In this document: positions 19,637-28,454 of the stretch, in pieces
How the letters are laid out: each line of letters begins with the position of its first letter
How positions within the stretch are numbered: position 1 is the stretch's first letter
From: an uncultured Pelagibacteraceae bacterium
GTDB lineage: Bacteria > Pseudomonadota > Alphaproteobacteria > Pelagibacterales > Pelagibacteraceae
Direction of reading: 5' to 3'
DNA length: 64,000 bases
Assembly: GCA_902582155.1 (NCBI GenBank)
Contig: CACHRI010000004.1
Span: forward strand, 1-64,000
Notes under the pieces: model-generated
What the model saw: the letters and a program-made list of their open reading frames with translations, nothing else
Databases searched by the model: none
Told to the model about the DNA's origin: nothing
Made by a program: the position numbers and the translations under genes

Positions 19637-21715
19637 ATGAATATACCAGAATTAAAAAAAATACAGAGTGAGAAAAAATATCACGATACATCATTAAAAG
19701 ATGATTATTCTTGGGTAGATCAGCCTGATATTTTGGAGGTTTTAAAAAATCCAAAGAAAATACATCCTGAAGTAAAGAAATATATAGAGGAAAATAACTC
19801 ATTAACTGAAGAATATTTTAAAGATGTAAAAGATTTACAAAAAAAACTTTTTGAAGAAATAAAGTCTAAAATTAAATTAGATGACACCTCCCTGAAATAT
19901 AAAGATCGAAGATATTTTTATTGGAGCAAAACTGAAGCAAAAGGAAATTATGGAAAAAGGTTGAGACAATTAATTGATAAATCTAATCCTGAGGAAGTTT
20001 ACTTTGACGGTGATTTAGAAAAAAAAAATTCTGGTTCTGAATATTTTGGTTTAGGTAGTGTTTGTGTTTCTCATAGTGATAGATTGATGGCATATTCTTT
20101 AGATTTAAAAGGCTCTGAATATTACACAATATATTTGAGAGACTTATCTAATAATAAAAATTTGCCTGATTTAATCGAAAATACTAGCGGCAGCATCACT
20201 TGGTCACTGGATAGCAAAAGTTTTTATTATTCAAAATTAGATAAATTTCATAGACCAAGACAAATTTTTAAACACATTGTAGGAAAGTCAGTTGAAACCG
20301 ATCAGCTTATTTTTGAGGAAAAAGATGAAACTTTCACTTGCAGTATTAGTCTTACTTCTGATGAAAAGTACTATATTATTTCAACCTCAGATCACATTAC
20401 TACTGAAGAATATTTTTTTGATTCATCAAGCAGTGTAATTAAGCCAAAACTATTTAGAAAAAGACAGAAAGATATTCGTTACTCTTTGGACTCTTGGAAA
20501 GAGTATTTTTATATTCATACAAATGAAAACGCTAGAGATTATAAAATTTTGAGATGTAAAAAAGATGATATTAATAATTTAGAAGAATTTATTCCTTCAA
20601 AAAAAGAAACTGTCATCGGAGGTTTAGATTTTTTAGATGAATATATTATTAGAGCTGAAAAATCTGACGCAATACCAAAGCTTTATGTTCGAAATATCAA
20701 AACGAATAAGGAGGAAGAAATTAAAGTTTCAAATGAAGCTATTGGTGTTCCAGGGGCTAGCTTAATGCAAAAAGACACCAATACTTCTAAAATAAGAATA
20801 AGTTGGGAAAGTATGGCAACTCCTGGCAAGATATTTGAGTACGATATCAAGACAAAAGAAAAAAAACTAGTTAAGGAAGTTGAAATACCTTCGGGTCATG
20901 ATCCAGATAAATATATTGTTGAGAGGATTAAAGCTAAATCTCATGATGGGAGAATGATACCAATAAGTTTAGTAAAATTAAAAAATTCAAAACAAAATGG
21001 AAAATCTAAAGTCTTGCTTTATGCATACGGCGCTTATAAACACAGCGTATCTCCATCTTTTAGTGCTTCAAGATTTTGTTTGATTGATAGAGGTATTATT
21101 TTCGCAATTGCACATATTAGAGGAGGAGGAGATTTAGGAGAGAAGTGGCATCTAGAGGGCAAGAAAAAATTTAAAAAAAATACTTTTTTAGATTATATAG
21201 CTTGTTCTAAACATCTTATTGAACAAAGGTACACTCATACAGGTGGAATTTGTTTTTATGGTGGTTCTGCTGGTGGTCTTACTGGGGGTGCCGTAGCTAA
21301 TATGGCACCTGAATTATTTTTTGCAATGCTTCTATTAGTGCCATTTGTTGATACCATTACAACAATGTTGAACGAAAAACTTCCACTAACACCTGCAGAA
21401 TGGGAACTTTGGGGGAATCCAATTAAAAGTAAAGAATACTTTGACTATATTTTATCTTATTCTCCTTACAATAATTTAGGTAAAAAAAAATATCCGCCAA
21501 TGCTCATCACATCATCAATATTTGACAACAGAGTTTTATATTCTGAGCCAGTAAAATACATTGCTAAATTAAGAGATGTTAAAGAGGATAATAATGAGCA
21601 ACTGTTAAAATGCAAAATGGAAGCAGCTGGTCATGGAGGAATGAGTGGTAGAGACAATGCTATTAAAGAACTAGCTGAAGAATATAGTTTTATTTTAAAA
21701 AATGCTAAGATTTAA
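19637..21715 (+). CDS. ptrB: Oligopeptidase B (prolyl oligopeptidase family)
   Basis: FYGGSAGGLTGGAVANMAPELF nucleophile motif, N-terminal propeller, GHGGMSGR His. Confidence 0.93.
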   Translation: MNIPELKKIQSEKKYHDTSLKDDYSWVDQPDILEVLKNPKKIHPEVKKYIEENNSLTEEYFKDVKDLQKKLFEEIKSKIKLDDTSLKYKDRRYFYWSKTEAKGNYGKRLRQLIDKSNPEEVYFDGDLEKKNSGSEYFGLGSVCVSHSDRLMAYSLDLKGSEYYTIYLRDLSNNKNLPDLIENTSGSITWSLDSKSFYYSKLDKFHRPRQIFKHIVGKSVETDQLIFEEKDETFTCSISLTSDEKYYIISTSDHITTEEYFFDSSSSVIKPKLFRKRQKDIRYSLDSWKEYFYIHTNENARDYKILRCKKDDINNLEEFIPSKKETVIGGLDFLDEYIIRAEKSDAIPKLYVRNIKTNKEEEIKVSNEAIGVPGASLMQKDTNTSKIRISWESMATPGKIFEYDIKTKEKKLVKEVEIPSGHDPDKYIVERIKAKSHDGRMIPISLVKLKNSKQNGKSKVLLYAYGAYKHSVSPSFSASRFCLIDRGIIFAIAHIRGGGDLGEKWHLEGKKKFKKNTFLDYIACSKHLIEQRYTHTGGICFYGGSAGGLTGGAVANMAPELFFAMLLLVPFVDTITTMLNEKLPLTPAEWELWGNPIKSKEYFDYILSYSPYNNLGKKKYPPMLITSSIFDNRVLYSEPVKYIAKLRDVKEDNNEQLLKCKMEAAGHGGMSGRDNAIKELAEEYSFILKNAKI

Positions 21716-21717
21716 TT

Positions 21718-22158
21718 ATGGAAATAACAGAAAAATTTGATTGGTTTTGTAAAACTACTTGGTCAAAAAGTGCATATAATACATTATGGTGCCTCATTGG
21801 ATGTTCTATAGGTGACTTTGGAACTATTTACTATTTTCAGATAACACCTCACTCTTTGTCAGTTTTTTTTGTAATGTTAATTGCAATAATAAATGGAATA
21901 ATAACTTCTATAATTCTTGAAACTATAATTTTATTTAGACAAAAATTTAAATTAATAGAAGCGTTTAAAATCGCTTGCGGTATGTCACTTATCAGTATGA
22001 TTTCTATGGAGGTGGCAATGAACTTGACAGACTACTTAATTGTGGGTTCAGCAAAATTAGTATGGTGGGTCATACCTATAATGTTGTTGGTTGGCTTTTT
22101 AACACCATGGCCTTATAATTATTGGAGACTTAAAAAATTTAATAAAGCTTGTCATTAA
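21718..22158 (+). CDS. DUF4396-like membrane protein
   Basis: Several TM segments; NTLWCLIGCSIGDFGTIYYF. Confidence 0.7.
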   Translation: MEITEKFDWFCKTTWSKSAYNTLWCLIGCSIGDFGTIYYFQITPHSLSVFFVMLIAIINGIITSIILETIILFRQKFKLIEAFKIACGMSLISMISMEVAMNLTDYLIVGSAKLVWWVIPIMLLVGFLTPWPYNYWRLKKFNKACH

Positions 22159-22460
22159 AAACAATTTTTACTAGTAAACCCAACGACTCTATTTTTAGGG
22201 TTGATTTCAAATATTCTTTCACACTTAATCTTTAATTTTTCTTTAGTATAAACGTAATACTTGTTTTTAGAACCTTCTTTTAATTCAACTCTATCAGGAT
22301 CACCGAACTTAACTTTAAGTTCATCCTCTTTTTTTTCTAGCCACTTGCTTAGTTGTGTTTCTTCTTCTGATATTTTCTCGTTAATTTTTTTTGAAACTGA
22401 CTGACACGAAGACAAAAGTAATAAATAAAATATAACTAAAAAAACAAATTTCATTTTCAA
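22155..22460 (-). CDS. Small putative lipoprotein
   Basis: Signal with lipobox LLLLSSC. Confidence 0.65.
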   Translation of the reverse strand: MKMKFVFLVIFYLLLLSSCQSVSKKINEKISEEETQLSKWLEKKEDELKVKFGDPDRVELKEGSKNKYYVYTKEKLKIKCERIFEINPKNRVVGFTSKNCF

Positions 22461-22588
22461 CTTATTGTAGAATATTTTTCAATTTTATAAACAGAAATAT
22501 TGATCTCAGGTTGTAATTGCTTAATAACGTTGTTTTTTCAAAGATTTAATTAAAGAATCATTGTATGCACAATCCATAGGAGGCTTTT

Positions 22589-23899
22589 ATGCTTGAAAAA
22601 TATTTTGAATATAAAAAACACAAAACAAATTTTAGAACTGAGGTAATAGCTGGTGTTACAACTTTTTTAACCATGGCTTACATTATGTTCTTAAATCCTT
22701 TCATCTTGTCTGGCGAATTTGCTGGTCCAGAAAAAGGTTTTTTTGATTTCGGAGCAGTGTTTACTGCAACAATAGTAGCAACAGCCATAGCTTGTTTTAT
22801 AATGGCGTTTTATGGAAAAACTTGGCCAATAGGTCTTGCCCCAGGAATGGGTATTAATGCTTTCGTAGCCTTCGGTGTAGTTGCGGGTATGGGTTATACT
22901 CCTCAGCAAGCACTAGGAGCTGTATTAGTAGCTGGAGTATTGTTCTTATTAATTTCTTTGACACCAATAAGAGCCTGGTTAATCAATTCAATACCAAGAA
23001 GTTTAAAGCTAGGTATAGGAGCGGGGATAGGTTTCTTTCTAGCTATAATTGGTTTAGAAATTATGGGCGTGGTTGGAGATCACCCTGTCACTTTAGTAAC
23101 TTTAGGAGATCTGAAGAATCCTTTAGTTTTACTTGGATGTCTTGCTTTTGTATCAATGATTGTAATGGAAAAAATGAAAATAAGAGGAAATATTATTATA
23201 GGTATTTTGTTGTTTAGTGTAATTGCATGGGTTACTGGATTAGCTAAATTTAATGGTGTTGTAAGTTCACCGCCTCCAATGACATATTTATTTGCTTTCG
23301 ATCTTGGAGCAGCTTTTACAGCTGGGATGTCGACTGTTATTTTTACTCTTTTATTTATAGACTTTTTTGATACAGCGGGAACATTAACTTCAGTAGCAAA
23401 TGTAGCTGGTAAGGTTGATAAAAGTGGAAAAGTGCAAGATATAAATAAAGCGATGATGTCAGATAGTGTTGGTACCGTTGCAGGTGCATTAATGGGTACA
23501 ACCACTGTAACAAGTTATGTAGAGTCCGGCGCTGGTGTAAAAGCTGGTGGAAGAACTGGTATGACATCGCTAGTAATTGGTGTTTTGTTTCTAGCTTGTC
23601 TATTTTTCTCTCCATTAGCAACTAGCTTACCGAAAGAAATAGATGGAGCAGCATTATTATATGTAGCGGTTTTATTTGTTAGAAATATAACTGATATAGA
23701 TTGGAATGATATAGCTGAGTCAGCTCCTGCAGTTTTAGCTATGGTTACTATGCCTTTAACTTACAGCATAAGTCATGGTATCGCTTTATCATTTATAGCC
23801 TACGCTTTAATAAAAATATTTACAGGGAAATTCAGTAAAACTTCTCCAGCAATTTGGTTAATCGCTGTGTTAAGTGTTGCAAGTTTTGCTGTAGCTTAA
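22589..23899 (+). CDS. NCS2/AzgA-type purine permease
   Basis: FRTEVIAGVTTFLTMAYIMFLNPFILS, TSYVESGAGVKAGGRTG. Confidence 0.94.
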   Translation: MLEKYFEYKKHKTNFRTEVIAGVTTFLTMAYIMFLNPFILSGEFAGPEKGFFDFGAVFTATIVATAIACFIMAFYGKTWPIGLAPGMGINAFVAFGVVAGMGYTPQQALGAVLVAGVLFLLISLTPIRAWLINSIPRSLKLGIGAGIGFFLAIIGLEIMGVVGDHPVTLVTLGDLKNPLVLLGCLAFVSMIVMEKMKIRGNIIIGILLFSVIAWVTGLAKFNGVVSSPPPMTYLFAFDLGAAFTAGMSTVIFTLLFIDFFDTAGTLTSVANVAGKVDKSGKVQDINKAMMSDSVGTVAGALMGTTTVTSYVESGAGVKAGGRTGMTSLVIGVLFLACLFFSPLATSLPKEIDGAALLYVAVLFVRNITDIDWNDIAESAPAVLAMVTMPLTYSISHGIALSFIAYALIKIFTGKFSKTSPAIWLIAVLSVASFAVA

Positions 23900-23905
23900 A
23901 AATTT

Positions 23906-23933
23906 AAAGGGCTGGGTAACTGGCCCTTTTTTT
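23906..23933. terminator. Bidirectional rho-independent terminator AAAGGGC-N10-GCCCTTT+TTTT
   Basis: Perfect 7-bp GC-rich stem with U-tract, between convergent genes. Confidence 0.88.
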
Positions 23934-24453
23934 ACTTATGATTTTTTTTTAAATCTTCAATCCTAATTTCTTCGTATTTTTCAAAAGGTTGTACTATCCA
24001 AGGATTGTCTTTTAATTTTTGTGCACAAAAATCTGGTTCAAAAGTAGAGTCTGCTTTTTTCCAAAGTACTGCAGTTTTAATTGATTTTATTTTTCCCTTC
24101 AAAGGAGGATAATTTTTTAACCAATCAATACTTTTATTTAATGTGACCCCTGTGTCAGATAAGTCATCACAAAGCAATATATTGCCACTCATTTCTTGTA
24201 CTGTAGAACTAAGCTCTCTTGAAAAAATTAACTCTCCTTGTTGATCTTCTAAATTTTCTCCCGAATATGACTCTACAGCTAAATAAGCGCATTTAAGTTT
24301 AAAGACTCTGCTTAAAACATCTATTATTGGTGCTCCACCTCGCATAATCCCTATTAATAAACTAGGTTTAAATCCGCTGTCATGAATCTGTATTGCAAGT
24401 CTCTCAACGATTAGATTATACTCTTTCCAATCTATGATTAATTTCTTAGCCAT
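23932..24453 (-). CDS. Purine phosphoribosyltransferase (Gpt/Hpt-like)
   Basis: LIGIMRGGAPIIDVLSR, ILLCDDLSDTGVTL PRPP loop. Confidence 0.88.
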   Translation of the reverse strand: MAKKLIIDWKEYNLIVERLAIQIHDSGFKPSLLIGIMRGGAPIIDVLSRVFKLKCAYLAVESYSGENLEDQQGELIFSRELSSTVQEMSGNILLCDDLSDTGVTLNKSIDWLKNYPPLKGKIKSIKTAVLWKKADSTFEPDFCAQKLKDNPWIVQPFEKYEEIRIEDLKKNHK

Positions 24454-24486
24454 AGAAAAAATTAATTTATTTTAAAGGAGTTGTAA

Positions 24487-24774
24487 ATGAAAGGTTATGT
24501 GGTTTGTGTATATAAAAGTATTAGTAATGATGAAAAGCTTAAAGAATATGCCGTTAAAGCTAGAGCAGCAGTTGAAAAGTATAAAGGTAAATTTTTAATA
24601 AGAGGTGGAAAATCTATAAATAATGAGGGAGAAAAATCACCTAGAACTGTTGTGATTGAATTTCCATCTTATGATGAAGCGAATTCTTTTTACAATTCAA
24701 AAGAATATCAAGATGCCCATTCGATTTTAAAAGGCTATGCTATGAGACAACATCAGACAATTGAAGGTGCTTAA
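24487..24774 (+). CDS. DUF1330 family protein
   Basis: GKFLIRGGKS..VVIEFPSYDEANSFYNSKEYQ. Confidence 0.88.
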   Translation: MKGYVVCVYKSISNDEKLKEYAVKARAAVEKYKGKFLIRGGKSINNEGEKSPRTVVIEFPSYDEANSFYNSKEYQDAHSILKGYAMRQHQTIEGA

Positions 24775-25397
24775 TACTGTATTGGCTCATCATCTATTGA
24801 TCTCCAAAGGTACCAGGTAGCAACAGAACAGTAAGGGCTAAATTTTTTATAAAGTTTTTTTAAAAAAATTTTTGGTGGAAAATATTTTTTTTTGTAATTG
24901 TTTGATATTGCTCTAAGAAGGCCTATATCTTGTAATGGCCAAATATTTGACCTATTGAATGTAAATAATAATATCATTTCTGCTGACCATCTACCTATTT
25001 GTCTCAACTTTGATAAATACTCTATAGCCTCTTCATCATTCATGTTTTTGATTAATTTTGGGTTAAATTCTTTATTTAAAGTTTTTTTTGCTAGCTCCTT
25101 TATCCCTCTAATTTTTTGTCTGCTTAACCCACAACTTTTTAGACTTGATATAGATAACTTATTTACAATTTTAGGACTTATTTTCCCATTGCATTTTTTT
25201 TTAAATTTTAAAAAGACTGAATTAGCTGCTGCTACACTTATTTGTTGTCCAATTATGCTTTTGCATAGTGAAAAGAATACATCGTTTTTTGTAATCAACG
25301 ATCCATCTCTATAATTTAAGATTAGCCTTGCCATTACTTTATCTCTCTTAGATAATATTTTTTTTGCTCTTGTCCAATACCTTGGCTGTTTTCTCAT
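24771..25397 (-). CDS. alkA: DNA-3-methyladenine glycosylase II family (HhH-GPD)
   Basis: SIIGQQISVAAANSVFLKF, LRQIGRWSAEMILLFTFNRSNIWPLQDIGL. Confidence 0.88.
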   Translation of the reverse strand: MRKQPRYWTRAKKILSKRDKVMARLILNYRDGSLITKNDVFFSLCKSIIGQQISVAAANSVFLKFKKKCNGKISPKIVNKLSISSLKSCGLSRQKIRGIKELAKKTLNKEFNPKLIKNMNDEEAIEYLSKLRQIGRWSAEMILLFTFNRSNIWPLQDIGLLRAISNNYKKKYFPPKIFLKKLYKKFSPYCSVATWYLWRSIDDEPIQY

Positions 25398-26275
25398 GAT
25401 CTTGGATTTATAATTTGTTTTTTAAGTTTATTTTCTCTCATAAAAATTATTAAAGAACTAGTTATGACAAGTAACGCTCCAAATAATGTTAATAATTTTG
25501 GTATTTCACTCCAAATTAAAAATCCAAATACTATTGCAAAAACTAAACTTAAATATTTTATTGGAGTTACTAGGGATGCCTCTGCCAATCTGTAACTTTG
25601 TGTAAGTAATAAATTAGCAATACTGCCGCATAAACCCATTATAACGAAAATTGCTAAGTCTATTTTTGTTGGCAAAACCCAATCTCCTTTGAAGATAGTT
25701 GCTATCCCTAAGATTGAACAAAGAAGTGTAAAATAAAAAGCAATTCTGTAGTTTGGTTCAGTTTTAGATAAAGATCTTACGCTAATAGCAACACAAGCAA
25801 AGAAAATACAAAAGATTATTGGTGTAATGTAGTAAAAATTTAAATCTATGAAGGCTGGCTGAACTATTAGCAGCATTCCGATAAAACCTAAAAATACTGC
25901 TGACCACCTTTTTATACCAACCTTCTCAGATAAAAAGAAAATCGAAGCAACTGTAACAAATATTGGTCCCCCAAAAGTTAGGGACACCACATCAGCTAAA
26001 GGTAATTCTCTTAGCCCAATAAACAGTGCAATGATTGCTGCTGCTCCGGTTAAAGCACGAAATGCGTGAAGACCTGGTCTCGAGGTTTTATAAAAACTTA
26101 ATAATTTTTCTCTAGGTATAATGAAAAAAATTGGAATAAAGCCAATAAAAAATCTTAAAAATAAAACTTGCCCTACAGGATAATAATCTAGCCATTTTAC
26201 ACAGATATCCATTATAGAAAAGCAAATAACACTTCCTACCATGTACAATACGCCTATTTGATTTTTAGTAAGCAA
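25394..26275 (-). CDS. EamA/DMT superfamily transporter
   Basis: About 10 TM helices in two EamA repeats. Confidence 0.9.
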   Translation of the reverse strand: MLTKNQIGVLYMVGSVICFSIMDICVKWLDYYPVGQVLFLRFFIGFIPIFFIIPREKLLSFYKTSRPGLHAFRALTGAAAIIALFIGLRELPLADVVSLTFGGPIFVTVASIFFLSEKVGIKRWSAVFLGFIGMLLIVQPAFIDLNFYYITPIIFCIFFACVAISVRSLSKTEPNYRIAFYFTLLCSILGIATIFKGDWVLPTKIDLAIFVIMGLCGSIANLLLTQSYRLAEASLVTPIKYLSLVFAIVFGFLIWSEIPKLLTLFGALLVITSSLIIFMRENKLKKQIINPRS

Positions 26276-26314
26276 TTTATTATCCTCATTACTTCATAAC
26301 ATATAAAATTACTT

Positions 26315-26764
26315 ATGCAAAAATGTTACTTAGCAATGGGATGTTTCTGGAAACCCGAGGAACAATTTAAAACTCAAAAAGGCATTATAAATACTGAGGT
26401 GGGGTACGCAGGAGGATATAAATCAAAAATAACCTATGAAGAAGTTTGTCAAGGTAACACAGGTCATGCAGAAATTGTTAAGCTTTCATTTGATGAAAAA
26501 GTAATAACTTTTGAAAAAATTTTAGAACTTTTTTTTAAACTACATGATCCAACTCAAAAAGATATGCAATTTCCAGATGTTGGAACTCAATATAGAAGTG
26601 AAATATTTTACGAAAATGATCAACAAAAAGAGATAGCAAAAAAGGTTAAAGAAAAATTTAATAGAATTTATAATAATAAAATTGAAACAAATATTTCTCC
26701 GATTAAAAATTATTGTAAAGCAGAGGAATATCATCAAAAATATATTGAAAAAAATCGAAGATGA
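26315..26764 (+). CDS. msrA: Peptide methionine sulfoxide reductase MsrA
   Basis: LAMGCFWKPE, EVGYAGG, GNTGHAEIVKLSFD. Confidence 0.95.
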   Translation: MQKCYLAMGCFWKPEEQFKTQKGIINTEVGYAGGYKSKITYEEVCQGNTGHAEIVKLSFDEKVITFEKILELFFKLHDPTQKDMQFPDVGTQYRSEIFYENDQQKEIAKKVKEKFNRIYNNKIETNISPIKNYCKAEEYHQKYIEKNRR

Positions 26765-27576
26765 ATCCTCTTAAATCTACAGAATGGCTTGAAAAAAATA
26801 TTGATAAAGTAAAAATTTTAGATGCAACTTGGCATATGCCAAGTTCAAATCGGCATGCATTTGAAGAATATCAAAAAAACCATATTAAAAATTCAATTTT
26901 TTTTGATTTAGATAAAAACTCTAATCAGAAAACTTCTTTGCCTCACATGCTACCTGAATTAAAAGAATGGGAAAAAATAGTTTCTAAATTAGGTATTGAA
27001 AATAATGATCATATAGTCGTTTATGATAATTCTGATGTGTTAAGTGCAAGTAGATGCTGGTTCACATTTTTATATTTTGGACATGATATAAACTTAGTAT
27101 CGGTCTTAGATGGAGGGTTAAAAAAATGGAAATTAGAAAACAGACCATTGTCAAAAGAAAATGTAAGTTCTGTAAAAACAAATTATAAAGCATCCTCAAA
27201 AAATAATTTGGTTATTAATATAGATCAAGTTGAAAAAAATATTGAAAAAAAAGAATTTTGTTTAATTGACGCAAGAGGTGAAGAAAGATTCAAAGGTTTA
27301 GTAGAAGAACCAAGAAAAAATTTGAGGAGAGGAAATGTAAAAGGATCAAAAAACCTTCCATTTTCAAAAATTATTAACCCTGAAAATAATACCTTCAAAA
27401 AAAAAGAAGAATTAGAGAATATATTCTTAAACAACGGTATAAACCTTAATGAAAAATTAGCTTTTAGCTGCGGAAGTGGTATAACAGCCTGTGTCTTAGG
27501 TCTAGCTAGTGCTGTTGTTAATAACAAATTACCGGTTATATATGATGGTTCTTGGGCAGAATATGGGCTCAAATAA
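26761..27576 (+). CDS. sseA: Thiosulfate/3-mercaptopyruvate sulfurtransferase
   Basis: Tandem rhodanese domains, FSCGSGITACVL active-site loop. Confidence 0.92.
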   Translation: MNPLKSTEWLEKNIDKVKILDATWHMPSSNRHAFEEYQKNHIKNSIFFDLDKNSNQKTSLPHMLPELKEWEKIVSKLGIENNDHIVVYDNSDVLSASRCWFTFLYFGHDINLVSVLDGGLKKWKLENRPLSKENVSSVKTNYKASSKNNLVINIDQVEKNIEKKEFCLIDARGEERFKGLVEEPRKNLRRGNVKGSKNLPFSKIINPENNTFKKKEELENIFLNNGINLNEKLAFSCGSGITACVLGLASAVVNNKLPVIYDGSWAEYGLK

Positions 27577-27577
27577 A

Positions 27578-28450
27578 ATGAAAACATCAACTAAAATAAA
27601 AACTTTTGTAATATTATTTATTGTTGCTATCACAGTTACAATCACTGCAAGACATTTTATAGGATTGCACTTTAAGAAAAAATTTAGTGTTAGACCAGCG
27701 CCTGGTGTAATAGTTAAAGAGGTTGAGAAATCACAATTTTACAAAAGTATTGAAACATTTGGTACTGCAATAGCTCAAAATTCTAAAACTTATAGAATTA
27801 AAAAAGATGACATTATCGGGAACTTAAGAATTGAAAATAGATTTGTAAAAAAAGGGGAGATCATAGCTGCTTTAAAGAATAGTAACAATATTATAGCGGA
27901 TTTTGCAGGTAAACTTGGAAAAAGAGAAATTGCCCAAGGGGTCTTAGGATCTGATAGTTTAATTATAACTCTTGATGATTTAAAAAAGATTTTAATAGAT
28001 ATTAAAATACCTGAAAGTTATGTCGGAATATTAAAACCGGGTTTAAAAGCAGAAATAACAAGCTCGTCATTTACTGAAAAAAAATTTAAAGGTAAAGTAT
28101 CCTCTATTAGTTCTAGAATAGATCCTTCAACTAGATCTATTTTAGCAAGAGTTTCTGTGAATAATAAAAATTTTCAAATTATTCCAGGCCAATTAATGAC
28201 CGTTAAAATAATATATGATGAAATTAATCAGATTGGGGTCCCGGAGAGTGCGGTAACAATTCAAGGAAGTACTTCGTTCGTTTATATTGTAAAAAATGAT
28301 ACAGCTGAAAAAAGAATTATCAAAATCGGAAATAGAAATTTTGGTAAGATTTCTGTTATGTCAGGGATAGAAGAGGGAGATTTTGTGATTTCTGAAGGTG
28401 TTTCTAAAGTAAGAAATAAATCAAAAGTAAAAGTTATCAATACTAAATAA
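27578..28450 (+). CDS. RND efflux periplasmic adaptor (short, apparently lacking the alpha-hairpin)
   Basis: Lipoyl halves and beta-barrel (GLKAEITSSSFTEKKFKGKVSSISSRIDPSTRSILARVSV); start moved from 27509 to 27578 to avoid sseA overlap. Confidence 0.88.
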   Translation: MKTSTKIKTFVILFIVAITVTITARHFIGLHFKKKFSVRPAPGVIVKEVEKSQFYKSIETFGTAIAQNSKTYRIKKDDIIGNLRIENRFVKKGEIIAALKNSNNIIADFAGKLGKREIAQGVLGSDSLIITLDDLKKILIDIKIPESYVGILKPGLKAEITSSSFTEKKFKGKVSSISSRIDPSTRSILARVSVNNKNFQIIPGQLMTVKIIYDEINQIGVPESAVTIQGSTSFVYIVKNDTAEKRIIKIGNRNFGKISVMSGIEEGDFVISEGVSKVRNKSKVKVINTK

Positions 28451-28454
28451 TAGA

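Noticed and set aside
23080-23621. Antisense ORFs over the NCS2 permease (23080..23505, 23355..23621)
   Set aside because: Shadow ORFs of a well-supported gene.
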